Source of the DNA: Chlorokybus atmophyticus
Lineage: Eukaryota; Streptophyta; Chlorokybophyceae; Chlorokybales; Chlorokybaceae
Reading direction: 5' to 3'
Length of the DNA stretch: 64,000 bases
Assembly (NCBI GenBank): GCA_009103225.1
Contig: RHPI01002262.1
Span: 1,147,177 to 1,211,176, forward strand
In this document: positions 1 through 13,006 of the stretch, one piece after another
Numbering within the stretch: position 1 is the first letter of the stretch
Layout of the letters: every line of letters starts with the position of its first letter
Position numbers and translations under genes: made by a program
The notes under the pieces: generated by a model
Seen by the model: only the letters and a program-made list of their open reading frames with translations
What the model was told of the DNA's origin: nothing
Database searches by the model: none

Positions 1-784
1 AGCATCAACTCAGCGGAAAAAAGGCCAATTTTGCACGGACATGAAGCCTGTGAATAGGTTGCGTGTGTGTTGTTGCGGCGTATGTAAAAACAGCTAAGTG
101 GCTTGCAGTGGCATGCGGGCCTTACCTTTGGGGTGAGCTGCTGCCGTATGTCGCACAGCTTCGCCAGCCATCCCTCCAGTGGCAAGCCTTCAGCAGACCT
201 CACAGCGCGAGTCAAAGACTGGAACCTGCGGCCACGTGTCAAAGCAGTCAGCTGTTTTCGTGTACGTATGTGTACGCGTGCATGCAATGTAAGCGTCGCT
301 GCGCATGCTTGCATGCGTGTATGCATGTACGTGCACATACCTGATGAGTGCAACGCGCATACGCATGCACATGTGCCTATTCATGTGCACGCATATGCCT
401 ATTCATGCATGCACATGCGCACATGCGTGCACGTGCACGGATCGTTCAGTTGCATATGTCTGTGTATGCGTGTATGCGTGCCCGTAATTGCGTGCGTGCG
501 TAGACAAGAACAGACAGCAGTTGCTGCAAGGTACAAGCACCGCACCACATTGTCTTTTCTTACCGACTGCCACCAACGCTTCGCACAGGTGTTAGTAGGA
601 ATCTATTGGGCTGGGGAGCAACACGGTGCCGGCGGCGGTCCATGGTGAGCAGGGTGGCGCTGTCGCTGCTGTGCTTGGCGATGGCCACCGCCCTCTCAAC
701 CTGGGCGGTGCGGCCCACCAGCGACCACCACCCCACCCTCGCAGTACACTCCACCGAGGACACGTCCTCGTCACCTTCCGCCAT
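1..784 (-). CDS. Unrecognised protein, 5' part of a split gene running off the left edge
   Basis: The minus strand opens with ATG at 784 (start MAEGDEDVSS) and stays open to a donor at about 564. A second exon fits 225-126 (acceptor GCCGCAG, donor AAAG|GTAAGG) and a third begins at 47 and leaves the window. The phases agree: two bases carry over the first junction and none over the second. The predicted first ~120 residues hold a soluble stretch with QSLTRAVRSAEGLPLEGWLA. I recognise no family. An in-frame upstream codon at 829 would add a hydrophobic run (MLLLLLV), so the true start is uncertain. The intron at 226-563 is full of TGCATGCG-type alternating tracts, as in other introns of this window. 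Confidence 0.5.
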
Positions 785-1841
785 GGTCACCGCCACGGCG
801 GCGTGCCGCACCAACAGCAACAGCAACACCCTTCACAGCCCTGCCGCTGCTGTCGACACCTACACGTGAGCCCAGAACAACAGCAGTGCCTGAACTCATG
901 ACAAATCGTGTTAGGGGCCTACACGACTGGTGTTGGCAAAAATGGAGTACACACAAAAACACTGTTAACCAAGAGTCCTATATTGATGTGGTCACAAACA
1001 GTGCTGTAGCAGGTTCCCGGGATATAGCAGTCGCTGCTGGGCTAGTGGACAAAAAGCGCGCGCTTGCTAGAGGAGACGGTGGCGGCGGCGGCGGCAATGG
1101 TGATGGTGTCCGCGCGGCGGATTGGAGACAGCAGCCAGAGGGCCGTGCCCCTTGCACTTGCCTGCCCTAGTGCACTTAGCTGCTAGCGGGACAGAGTTTT
1201 GACAGCACTTGGCCGCTTTGGTGAGCTACGCAACGGCTATACTGCCCAGTGGCTAGCTGCTTGAGCTGCTCTTTTACTGGACAGGTAGTTTCATATTTCG
1301 CTGTGCATGCTTGCACATTCATTATACAACCTTGAACATCGGTAAGTAGTGTCGGTTCGTCAGCAGCAAGCCCAAGCAAGCAGTCCCCCAGCTGTCAAGC
1401 TGCCTGTCTTAGCTTTGTTGCAACAGCTGGGTGTGCCACAGTCGTAATGCTTGAAAGGCATTGCTTCAACGTGCTTGTCTGGTAATTGAAGCATGACACT
1501 ACAAGCTCAGCTCACATACACAGTCGTAGACCCAAGCAGCTTCGATCTGTCGTTGCGCTCCTGTCGGCAGCTTGCCACCCAGCTGACAATGCACGAAGAA
1601 GTACTTGCAAACTTGCTTAAGCATGCTTTTAGCTTGTGACAGCTGTCAAACGCAGGACAGTATGTAGTACTGCTGCAGAAGGCTTGCGAACGGCTGTCCA
1701 CAGGTTGGTAACGGCTTTGCATTTGCGCAACTGCAAGCAGGACTGGGAGAATTGTTAAGTCTATCGCTTCATCCAAGTTGAAGGTTGCAAGCTGTTAGGG
1801 TGTGTTATGCTTGTGCTGGTAAGTAGCTGAGTATACAACAG
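785..1841. other. Intergenic region, no gene seen
   Basis: About 1 kb between the divergent unrecognised gene (minus) and the ATRX-like gene (plus). A GGC-rich patch lies near 1076-1100, and short AGCTTG/GCTTGC words recur across 1180-1780. Small open frames on both strands have no splice support or recognisable motif. It presumably holds both promoters. Confidence 0.5.
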
Positions 1842-4800
1842 ATGGCTGCAGAAGAAGCTGCGGCAACAGTTGTTGCCATGCAAGCTACGCCAGCTGCGGG
1901 GCCAGTGAACGGATTGCCAGCATCATCCTCAGAAGTTCCCAAGCGGCTGCAGCCTGAGCTGCTGGCAGCACAGCCTAGTAGCGCCAAGCACTGGCCGCAA
2001 GCAGGCACGCCCTCACAAGCCATCCAACGCCCGCCTAGCGCAGTATGTGGTTGCTTTCGTTGGCCCTGCATGTTAACAAGTGCATGGATACAGGTGCATG
2101 AATGCTTTATCCTGCTTGCGGATTGTGAAGCAACACACTAATGCAAGCATGTGATGTGCATGTGTACCTGTGTGTGTGCGCGTATGTGTCTCACAGCTTT
2201 CGGATGCCGAGCTGCAAAAGCTCATTGACCAGCTGGTTGCCAAGGAAGGGGAGGTAAGTTAGTGTCTGTGCCATAGAGCTCGCTCTCTCTGTGGGTGTGC
2301 GCACCCACCCTCAACCAAGATCGGTAGGAATGCTGGGAGCTGAGCTGTTTCTGCGCAGGTGGACGAGTTGCAGGAAGATCAGGAGGAGGAGCGCTTTCAC
2401 AGAGTCCACCTGAACATCAGAAACGAGCTAGCTGCGACGTTGGCAGGCAGCGAGGTACCTACAGGCTGCGCTTATAATGCTTCCGATTTGGGGCGTGAGC
2501 TTGCATGCAAGTTTTGCTCAACCCAACGCCTGCTTCATCATTGGGTCGCATTCGCACGTGCAGCTCGAAGCTGCGGTTGCAGACGAGGTCAAGCTGTTAC
2601 TAAAGGAGTACCGGAGAGCTGAACGAGTGTTGAAGGAGGAGGTCGTGGACCTCCAGGTGCTTGCTGCATTAGCGTTTAACCCTGAAGCTGCGTGCGGAAA
2701 TGACGATACTTGTGTGAGCAAGTTCTTTTGCTCGGCAGGAGCGCCTGGAAGCCAATGGCGTAGACATAAGAGCATTTTACTTTGAGCTCGAGAAGTCTGC
2801 CAAAGATGTGTGTAAGACTGATGTGTGGCGCGAAGCACCCCGTCCATATCCTGAGCTGGATCAACTGGATCATCCTGGAGACGAGCCATACGATTTCCGT
2901 GTGGACGCAACACCGCAGGCTTTGGCTGTCATCAAGGATGCCACGCAGAAGCTCAACCGCCAACGGCCTGTGTCTACGTAAGTGCTGTTGATGGAGAGCC
3001 AAACTGCATGTGTGCTCGCTCCTGTTGATGCCGCGTTTCTGATTGTCGCGCTTACGAGCTGCGTTTGTAGTACAAATGGCAAGAAGGGCTTTCTCGGTGC
3101 AGCCGGCTTCTCCAGGCAGCAATATTTGCTGATGTACAAAGCTGAGACCAATGAAGATGCGGACCCGACAGAGGCGGATGCCGTCGTTGAGGAGCTTGAA
3201 AGGCTGCTGGATTGCGGCAAAGCGGAAGCCATTCGTGCCGTGGTCAGCACTGCGCCCTCTGTCAAGCGGACGTTCCTGATGCGGTACCTCTTTGACTCTC
3301 CTCAGGAGGCTGAAGAAGCCGAACAGGCAGCCTGCCAGGTAGATGCCGGTAGATAAGCGTCTCAGCCATCAAGCAGTGAAGTCATGATGGGTGTCATGGC
3401 CTGCAGATGGATGTGCGATTGTTACGCCATTTCGGTGCATAGTTAATCAACGGCCTCATGTGCTTGTGCTACAGACCAAGGGAGATCGTCTTCTGGGCTT
3501 CGACTGTCTCGTTATGAATGTGCAGATTGAACTGGTCAAAGACAAGAGGGAGGAAAGGCAGCCAAGCGTCAAAAGGCCGCACCAGGTTGGGTCCTTCAGC
3601 TGCATGTTCTTAATGCCCCGCCACGGCTTACCTGTGTCATACTGCTTGGCCTTACTTCTTGTCACTCACTGCAAACTTGTGTGAAGCATAACGCAATGCA
3701 AGGACTCTCCTTGCAGACCAGCACGGAAGCCGAGAACGTGAGGCTGCGTGCCAAGCGCTTGCAGACAGCCAACGCACCCAATTGCACAACCGCAGCAGCT
3801 GCTGCACCAGATGAAGAGGAATATCATACTTGCGAGGAGGTCGGACAACTTTGTCCTGTGTTGAGTTTAAAAACATCCTCATTATTTATGCCGACGTTGC
3901 TATGGCGCTGCTGATGGGCACAGCTACACCTGTCTTGTTTGTTGGTGGATCTCATCAAAAGATACAGCTCATGCAGGCGTCAGCCTCCAGCGAACTTTCA
4001 ACATTTTCCAAGCACGAGCTTGCAACTGGCGATGGAGTCCCATTTACAAGTGCAGCGGCAGCATGCTCACCACAAACGAGGAAAGACCACAGTTCAGGCC
4101 CCGCTGCATCTGGACTTCCTTCTGACAAGAAAGTCAGGCGCAGAAGCAGTGGCACAATCGTCCCGCCTGCTGCTGAAGTGATTGATGTGGACTCATACGA
4201 CGTGCAACCATCGGGACCGACGGCTGTCATCATCGACTTGGTTGAAGATGAAGAGGACGTTTTGTACACAACAGCAGGCGATTTTGGCAGAGCCGGTGAA
4301 GTATCATGCACAGGTCAGATTCCCTCCTTGACTGCGCATGCATGGTTGCATATCCACATGCGCAATGCACGCACAAACGCATGAACGCACGCACGATTCT
4401 TCTTTTAGGTCGTTGCCTCCCACTGCTCTCATACATTGATGCTTGCAGGGTGTGCTGCATGCATACCGCGGAGTGCTGTCAGACAGCATCCACTCCTGGA
4501 AGTTACAGTTTGCAAAGGCTGCCTGCAGCGTTACGTAGCTTGCAAGTTCGATGAGGTAAGAAACTGCGCTGTTTGTCAGTTGCCTACCTGTTTCTGTGTG
4601 TCACTGGCATACGCAGCAATTCGATGACACCGCATGATGGTGCATGGAGTTCGTGCATGAAGCTTGCACTCGCTTCTTTTGCAGCATACCTTCAAGGCTC
4701 CCTGTCGTTGGTGCGGCGAACATCGCCTAGCAGCAAAGCAGTGCTCGACGTGCAGAAAATGTTTCTGTCATCCATGCATTAAGCGGAACCATCCCAATGG

Positions 4801-5065
4801 GTTGCAGATATTGAATTCACAGACAGGTATGGTCATGCCTTAGTTGACAATATGCCCAGCCTTCGGGTCTACTTGCACCAGTTGTTTGCAGTCATATCTT
4901 AGCTTACTACACAAAGCGCCTGTATGGAAATCTCACCTCTCCTTTAACGGCATGCATGGCTTTGCAGGTCCATTTGTCTGGCATTGCTTTGCATGTGACT
5001 CATCATGCACTGCATCATTGCGCCAGCAATGGTTGGACCTGTACATGCCCCGAAGTAAGGATTAG
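1842..5065 (+). CDS. ATRX-like protein: plant-type ATRX N-terminus and C-terminal ADD zinc finger, no SNF2 ATPase
   Basis: Twelve exons fit with consistent phases: 1842-2042, 2197-2253, 2359-2454, 2564-2656, 2739-2977, 3071-3338, 3475-3585, 3717-3839, 3977-4313, 4449-4555, 4685-4826 and 4968-5065, giving about 623 residues. Residues ~68-240 resemble, from memory, the N-terminal region of plant ATRX: acidic coiled coil, LEAAVADEVKLLLKEYRRAE, then a W-containing block. The middle is low complexity, with a run of acidic and Val/Ile residues (VIDVDSYDV, VIIDLVEDEED) that may be SUMO-interacting. Residues ~507-610 form an ADD domain: CTGCAAC, VCKGCLQRY, CRWCGEH, CSTCRKCFCHPC and a final WHCFACD. 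ADD domains of ATRX/DNMT3 read unmodified H3K4 with H3K9me3. The stop at 5063-5065 comes soon after the ADD, and no helicase motif follows before 6546. A separate ATPase gene or a truncated paralogue is possible. Confidence 0.8.
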
Positions 5066-6546
5066 CTGCGTCGACAGAAGGTACATGACCCTTCGCGCTG
5101 TGCTATGGGCGTAAAGGCTTGTCGTCTTCATTGGTTGTAAATGGCTGTTCTGCCACAATGCAGGTCTACTGACCAAACCTATGCTCCTCACAGCCCGCTT
5201 TTGGCAGCCGGATTGGCAATGCTCAGGAACTTGATTCATGCTTATGTATAGCAGTAGATCCTCATGCTATACATAGTCATTCAGCTCCTAGTGGCAGCAG
5301 TTTGTATAGCTTGCATGTATAGTCACACCTCGTGTCTTGCAGCATATGCCTTGCTGGGATGGCAACAACATGGTCAGGGGACATTCACAACGCTTTCAAT
5401 TTAGATGTGTAACTCTAAAGCTGTTCAACGTAACTGCAGGCTACATGGGAATGCACCACTATGCTAGGCACCATGCTATGCGCCTTGCTCGTATGTCAAT
5501 GATCACAGAGGGATGCGGACATGGGAATGCACCACTATGGCCACAACTTCAATATTGATGCCTTTACCAAACACACGCCATTAAACTAGATTGAAGTGTT
5601 GCGGTCAGTCTAGCAGAAGCGATGCAGCCATAATAGATGGACTTAAGTAGTTCATGCTCGGCGCTGATGCCAGTATTGCAATAGCCTGTACGCACCAATA
5701 TGTGCTCATTAAACCAAGTGGTCAAGCGCATTGTCAAACTTGGTCTTTTAACTATGTCATTGGCTACGACATGTAGTCTTGGATCAGCTATATAGAATTC
5801 TTATAACCAGCCGTATATCCCAAGGTACAAGAGACGATGTCGTTGTGGGTAAGGATTATACCAGCATATGTAGAGTAAATGCAATGCTGTGACTGAGACT
5901 CACAAGACAAGCATGCCACATGCATGCACAAGCAACCTACCGTCCATGTGCTCATACTAGCATACCATATCTTGTTTACTCGTGCCTCCTTGGTTGCAAA
6001 AAGAAAGTGATTGCCTCATTAACATGTTGTGTGCATTGCACACATCTTCCAAGCCGTACGACCAAGCTCAACAAACAGTGATTGCAGGGACTCACTGAGA
6101 ACGAGAATAACCTTCCGTCCCTGCCCCAAGCCCGCTAGAGCAACATACACCCTGACATAGGGTATACCAAGCACATGCGCACGTGTACTCGGATGTAGAT
6201 CTGTACACATCATATGTAGGCATGGTCATGTGGACACGCATCACCGCATATATAATGCAACTTGTGGAGACAGTTGGTCAGTACATTGTGATCAAGTAGG
6301 TTGGCATGTCAACTCAGGTTGGAAAGCAATCATCGCCAATTGACATTTGCTAATTCATACCTCACATTGAAAATTGAATATAACAAGGCTGAGGACCTAG
6401 AGAATACGTCAGCTATACCACAAATAGTAGTGGTGTTGCTGTCAAGCCAAAATGCTTGTATAGTTACGTTGCTCCAGGATGAACTTGTTTAATAATACAC
6501 ACGACCTACAGAGTAGAGCTGAAAGCTAGGCACACAACTATGTACA
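5066..6546. other. Intergenic region with a short direct repeat, no gene seen
   Basis: Lies between the convergent ATRX-like gene (plus) and ABHD17-like gene (minus). A 21-bp word (ACATGGGAATGCACCACTAT plus G) occurs at 5443-5463 and again at 5519-5539. The rest is AT-richer than the genes and shows no supported exon. Both 3' UTRs presumably lie here. Confidence 0.5.
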
Positions 6547-8562
6547 TTACAAACGTGACAAGTGTGCAATATACTCACGCAATCGTGGCAGGTACAATGG
6601 AGATGCCTCGAGGTCGCAATGTGTTCCTCCAACCACCCACAGCGGCTTGAACGACTGCTGGCAAAGCTGTGCAAGCCTCTGGCCGTGCGCGATGTTGATA
6701 ACCTCATCGGTTGTGCCGTGCAAAACCAGCACAGGACATGCAACCTTGCTGATCTTGTCAACATTCTGCATGCATGACAAGGGTACCAAGAAAGTAAGTA
6801 AGTACGCAGCTTATGCCCAATCGGCATTCATGCCAACACAACAACGTTGAGCACGACAACCACCTTGTAGATGTCGAATGGGTACGTGCGAGTAGTGTTG
6901 GGATGCAAGACTCGGATTCCAGATAGTAGAGGGCTGTGCAAGACGAGCCCACCCAAGTTGGGTGACAGGGCAGCCAGATGCGTGGAAGGTCCACTGCGGC
7001 ACAACACGATGCACATAAGAAGTGTACTCAACCAGCGCTAGTCAGCTTAGTCGTTGTACCTGCCGACACTCTGCCCGTAGAGCACGATATCCTGCTCTCG
7101 AGTCCCCTTCTCTTGCAACCACGCATAGCATGCCTCAATATCCGCGTATGTGGCGACCTCGCACGGCTGGTGGGTACAGACACAATGTCAGAAAGGTTTT
7201 GTGGTTGTATGGCAGCGCACTGCATATATGCAGATATGCTTACGCTGCCAGTGCTGGTTCCATAGCCCGTATAGTCATACCTGCACAGCAATCGCTCACC
7301 TTTGATCATGCACATAGCATGCAATTGGCATGATATACCGTGTTTGTTGCATACGTCAGGTAACATCAAGTAGGTGTAACGGTACACGCTATGCGGTTTG
7401 CAATGCATACATGATACATGAACACACCCGAGGATGTTGACATTGAGCGCCGCACTCAAGTCCAACAGAAATGGCCGCATCTGGCCGAGATCTACGGCAT
7501 TGCCATGGGAGAATAGCAGAGTAAACCTAGCGTTCCTGCTATTGCAACTGTAATTAGCCCGTGCGTGCCGTGCCATCGTGCTCACTTTCAACACAAGCTC
7601 AACAAGCCTTCCAAATTGTCAAAACCGACCGACTTGTCATTGCCAAAACTTACTTCCTGCGAATGAAACATGCTGCCAGCGTGTCTCCGCGCTTGTTGGC
7701 AATCTTAACCACCTACACGCAATCAGCCCAATCCAATAGTTCATGTGTGTCCAAACATAGCTCATCTGTTCCAGCATATAAACAGTATCCTGAGCTTGAA
7801 AGAGTTAAGCTGTCTGTCGGCACTGCATCTGCTGCGGGTGGGGGACGCGTTGACCTTATAACAGGTTTTGGGTGTGTATGTACTACTTACATGTGCCTAT
7901 ACACCCAAAACACGCATACATGTAGATACACATGTGTTCACGCACATGCGCAGCACATGAGAAAGTGTGTGCTCGTGTCTGTTTACGCATACACTTACGC
8001 GCATGTGTTTTTCGAGTAGCGCGTGTCAGATTGTAGGCTCCGTTGTGTTATAGGTATCATGGTGTGCAGCTTACAAGCAGCTATACAACACGGTGCATGT
8101 GTAGTTCACTGAGGAGCGATATGCTATCATTGTTCCAATAAGGGTTTTGCTGCTTACATATACGTATTCATACACACCACCACGCCATTCAAAACGACCT
8201 GTCATTGAGGCTGACATGCCGTGCCATTAAGTTGACATAGAGAGTACTCAACTCTGTATGCCAGTAGTGCTTTGTTGGTTTTCCAACGGGTTGCCATTAT
8301 CCAACAATGCATTACGCAATCACTGCGCCTGTCACACCCTTGACTTGACTTAAACGCACAATCTGATTTATGCCAAGCGTGCAACCATATGCGCAAGCAT
8401 GCAAGTACGCACGCGCAAGCACACCTGCAGGTCTGGCCTTGGAGGCACGCCGTCAAAGCACCAGCCGCCCGGGTTTGTCTCATCCCGGACCAACGAGTAA
8501 GTGGCCGGCCTGGGCGGGTAGTACGCCAGGCGGTTGGCTATACTACTTGCCACGACACCCAT
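6547..8562 (-). CDS. ABHD17-like alpha/beta hydrolase (putative protein depalmitoylase)
   Basis: Seven exons in phase: 8562-8425, 7712-7654, 7535-7428, 7280-7244, 7166-7060, 6993-6864 and 6765-6547, giving about 265 residues. Family motifs appear in order: [14 protein letters not shown] (oxyanion region), [12 protein letters not shown], the nucleophile elbow LYGQSVG (Ser ~147), [19 protein letters not shown] (Asp ~213) and GGTHCD (His ~242), so the catalytic triad is complete. ABHD17 enzymes remove palmitate from membrane-bound proteins. Animal members have a Cys-rich palmitoylated N-terminus. This one begins MGVVASS, which fits N-myristoylation (Gly2, Ser6), as I recall for plant homologues. 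The second exon boundary is the least certain; its acceptor reads GCGTGTAG. The gene is divergent from RPN5. Confidence 0.9.
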
Positions 8563-9212
8563 AGAGAGAGATCGACTTCAAGCAAACAAACGGTATACAA
8601 AACAACCAGTACAGCTTGCTGGGCTTTGGCCTCCTCCTCCTCCTCCTCCCCCTGCTCCTCCGTCTGCTCCTTCACCCTGTCACATTGAAGCCCAGACGCA
8701 ATCCAGCAGTCTCAGTGCTGCCGCAGCTGCTGAGCACGACATAGCGACGCCTCCTCCAACAACCCCGCCGACACGGACCCCGCCGCCGCCGCCATGTTGC
8801 TAAAAGCAGCCAAAGTCGCCCACAAGGCCACGCAAGCACACGCAAGCTGCAAGCTTTGTGCTTTTAGCTTACATTTTGAAGCACACAGCTCTGACTGTCA
8901 GCTGAAGACTGTAGTATTGGAGCTCCAGCTGTGAAGCAAGAAGTAGTCCTAGCTTGAAGCTTGCAACAGCTTGCGCAACCAACGCTGAGCTGAGCACGAC
9001 AAGCTCAGCCTGTTTTCTTTTCATCCAAATTGTGAGTAACTTAACAAACTTTCCTGCGGCGACGGCGGCGGCGGTTGAGGGCGGCGGAGAGGGAGGAAGA
9101 GCGAACGAGGCGGAGGTTGTCCCGTGTCGTTGTGGTTGTTCTCGTCGTTGTCGGTGTTGTTATTGGTTGTGGTTGTGGTAGCGGGTGTGCTGTTGGCGGG
9201 GTAGGGAGCAGC
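8563..9212. promoter_or_regulatory. Divergent promoter region between ABHD17-like gene and RPN5
   Basis: This 650-bp interval separates the two start codons and must contain both promoters and 5' UTRs. It holds a CCT trinucleotide run near 8628-8670, CCGCCG-rich sequence near 8760-8790, and repeated AGCTTG/CAAGCT words at 8820-9000. No TATA box stands out. Confidence 0.45.
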
Positions 9213-12200
9213 ATGACTGAGATGGAGGTGGAGGCGGCGACGGCGGTGCCAGCTACTACTGCTGGTGCTGGTGCTGGCGCTGGCGCTGGCGGCAGTAAGA
9301 AGAACAACAAGGGTCCGCCGGCTGGGCTGACCGATCCTGAGATCGCCGCCGCCGTGGAGGCTGCCAGGGACCTCGGCCTGTCCAAGGGCCAGCTGCCGGA
9401 GGCGCTGGAGAAGCTATTGGCTGTGGAGAAGCATGCTCGCCTGGTGAGCATACTGGAAGCACAAGTAGCTGACATAAGTTTCGCGTCTTTGTTCTAACAT
9501 TTAGTTGAGGATTTGTTACTTGCAGTCTATCCTTGAGCACAATCCACGTGTGTTGCACAGCTTGAAGGTCTTATCTCAAGTTGTTGCATGTCCGCTCTGT
9601 GACTCTGTCAGTAGCTTCCATCAGTGCTGAAAAGCAGTTAAGGCAAATTTGCTTTGGGCACGCTATCTCTCTTCAACGTTTGGATTTTTTCAATCCGTGA
9701 TCTTGGAGGAGCACTGCATGTGCCAACACTCTCTACTGTCATGTTGGCTTGCTCACACAGTCCTCGGGCTGACACTTAGGCACGCTCATGGTATGGTGAT
9801 GGACCAACGTGCATAGGTTGTGTACAAGGCGTTACTTCTTAGTTGATGCCGCGGAGCGGCATCAATCAACAACTACCAATCAACTGTATGAGACTGCACA
9901 TTAGAGATGGCCACTCATTACAGTAGTGGTCAGTGACGCACATGTGTGCGGTCCCGCGTTGCAAACACAAGCTGACATTAAGTGCTGAGGCTTGGAACTG
10001 TATGGAGTTGTACCAGTTGTACCAGATCATGTGTGTTTTGACCTGTTGTACCGTGGTGGCAACATGCAGCAGGCCATTCACATCTTGTTCACGTGATGTT
10101 TGTCGGGCTGATGCACCTGTATGCGTTTTTAAGGCAGGGGAGATCACAGCGACAAGGACGGTTGTGGTGGCGATTGTACGATTGTGCTTTGATGCAAAGG
10201 ACTACAAAGCTCTCAATGAGCATATTGTGCTACTGTCCAAGCGGCGTGCGCAACTCAAGCAAGCAGTTGTTGCCATGGTCCAGGTACTCGAGGCAAACGA
10301 CATGATTTGCATCAGGAACTCAAGTATCAAGCAAACTGCGTGTCAATTTTGCATGCTCCAGTATACCTCTATAATGTAAACATACATGCCATGATAGTGT
10401 CAAACAGATGGTGGAGACGCAGCGCAGTCATAGCTGGTTGGTCCGGTTGTGTACGTACATATACCTCAACTGTATATGTGTGTATGGGGCCTTATGTATA
10501 TACACACATACCCGTATGCTGACAGCGACGAACGGCATCATGACATCTACAACACTTGTAATTACGTCGGTGTGAACATGTGTTATTAGGTACCATGATG
10601 TAGCAACTCTATGCTTCATGATAGATTGCAGTCTTGTGTTGTCACGTTATGAGAACCACATTTGTCAATCATCACAAAACTGGTGTACCTGGTTATCTAC
10701 TGCCTGATCAAATACAACTTTTGCGCTCTGGAGGTGCGTTCAACCTCATCCTTTACTGCTGTAGGAAGCCACCGGCTGGGTAGACCAACTCCCTAGCGTT
10801 GATGACCAAGTGGCGTTAATTGAGACTCTCAACTCAGTGACCACTGGCAAGGTATGTTGCGTAAAGCAACTTCAGTTGTTGTGCGTTTGCTTTAGCTAAC
10901 AACATATCAAAGGCACTGTGTTGGTTGTGGCATTGTTTCCCTGTTGGCAAACATGCTTACTTTCTTACAGATGTATGTGGAGATTGAGCGCGCGCGATTG
11001 ACACGGAGACTGGTCAAGATCAAGGAAGATCAAGGGAAGTTGGATGAAGCTGCAGATATCATGCAAGATGTTGCGGTAAGGGGAATTCGTGTTTTGTGCA
11101 TTCTCCACACATAGAAAGCAGCAGTGCTAACACATAGAACAAGCAATGATAACCACTTCTGGAATGGTATCAGGTTGAAACATTCAGTGCCATGGCCAAG
11201 ACCGAGCGCATAGCTTTCATCTTGGAGCAAGTGCGATTGTGTCTGGACAGGAAAGACCCTGTGCGCGCTTCCATCCTCGCAAAGAAGATCAATCCGCAGG
11301 TGTCTTTGCTAGTTTGGTACTTTGTTATTGCCATTGTGTTCATGTTGTTGGGTTGTTAGAATCGATGTCAGGCATGCCTGTTCTAGTACAGGTTTTTGAA
11401 GAGAAGCCTGTAAAGGCTGAGAAGAAGGATGAAAAGCCCAAGCCAAAGGCGGAAGGCGATGAGGTCATACAGGTACCGAAGTAGGTTGATCTCATTCAAT
11501 GCTTACTATGTCCTCAGTATTAACATGCCAGTGGTACATCATTGTGTATGTACAGACGGTTTGAACTGCACAGTCCATGCTTAGCATATATTGTAATCTT
11601 TGTAGACGCGTTGAAACGTGTTCTGTACCTGTTTCTGCAGGCACCTTCTCCAGACACGCCAAGCATGACGCAGTTGAAGCTTATCTACTACCAGCACATG
11701 ATTCGGTATGATATCATGATCAGGATGGCTGCGGGAAACATCATTTGCGTGCAACTTTGCTTTGCTGCTGACCGTGTGTCAGATGCAAATGTACTCAATC
11801 CCTGTATCTATGCGTGTGCCTGCAGTTACTACACGCACGAGGGCGACTACCTGGAGCTCTGCCGAGCGTACCAACACATCTTTGACACGTCAACTGTGCG
11901 GGATGATCCCAATCAGTGGATGCCTGTAAGTATTAGCTGATGCACATACTGCAAGCTGAATGATGTTGATATTTACTACGCTGAAGTTTCTCGTTACAAT
12001 ATGCATTGGTCATGCAACCTATGTAATGTTTACACAGGTTCTCAAGCGCATGGCGTGGTATGTTGTTCTTGCTCCTCATGGACCCATGCAAATCTCATTG
12101 CTCAACCAACTCTCGCAAGAAAAAAAGCTCTCCGACCTTCCAAAGTTTCAGTAAGTTTGTTTGTAAGTGGGTTTAGAGTTTTTATCTGTCTCGACACACA

Positions 12201-13006
12201 TTTTGAATTTGTTTGTTGTTTGCTTCGCAGAGCGCTGCTTAAGGTGTTTATAACAATGGAGGTTGTCAACTGGCCTGCTTTTCTGAAAACTTACCAAGAG
12301 GTATAATAGGATGCATGCATATGCGGCTTGCCAGCTTCTGCCTGTGTGATGCTTGGACTACAAGTGGTTGCGCATGCCCTTTCAGGAATTCGCGAGCGAG
12401 CCGGAATTGTTCAAAGGCGGTGAGGAGAGCAAGGCTATGAAGGATCTGCGGTTGCGCATCACGCAGCATGTACGTTCAAACTGTGACTGTGCATGCCTGC
12501 GTGCGTACGTGCGCGAACGTGTGTGCACGCGTGTCAGCATGTGCATGCACGTCTGTACGTGCACGTACGCGCATGCACGCGTGTTGCTCTTCTCTTATTC
12601 CAAGCGTGTTTGCATGTGTGCGTATCTGGCGTGCGCTCTTGTGTGTGTTGGTTTGACTCATTTTCTAAACAATGCTGACGCTTCACGCACATGTGTGCCC
12701 TGGCGCTCGCAGAACATCCTGGTTGTGTCAAAGTACTACACAAGGATAACAACAAAGCGGCTGGCGGCACTGATGGACCTGCCAATGGAGGATGCGGAGC
12801 GGCACCTGGCGGACATGGTGGTGAGCAAGGCGCTGGTGGCCAAGGTGGACAGGCCGGCTGGCATAGTGTCCTTCCGGCCACTGCAGGAGTCCACGGAGCT
12901 GCTGAATGACTGGTCGAGCCATATCGGCCGCCTCCTATCGCTGGTTGAGCGCTCCTGCCATCAGATACACAAGGAGACGATGATCCACAAAGTCACGCTT
13001 GCGTAG
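9213..13006 (+). CDS. RPN5: 26S proteasome regulatory (lid) subunit RPN5 / PSMD12
   Basis: Exons with matching phases: 9213-9443, 10134-10283, 10765-10851, 10971-11075, 11174-11299, 11392-11472, 11641-11705, 11826-11925, 12038-12150, 12231-12300, 12386-12469 and 12713-13006, giving about 501 residues. Diagnostic blocks are [52 protein letters not shown]-like [10 protein letters not shown], and the C-terminal PCI winged helix with [19 protein letters not shown] and [15 protein letters not shown]5 is a scaffold of the proteasome lid. The N-terminus has an extra Ala/Gly-rich stretch. The first junction is least certain (weak acceptor TTTTTAAG at 10133), and a small extra exon may be missed between 9444 and 10133. 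The intron at 12470-12712 is a long alternating TGCATGCG tract. Confidence 0.93.

Noticed and set aside
103-648. Long plus-strand frames through 103-648 with CMHVCACTCAR-type protein
   Set aside because: They are translations of alternating TGCATGCG tracts and lie antisense to the spliced minus-strand gene.
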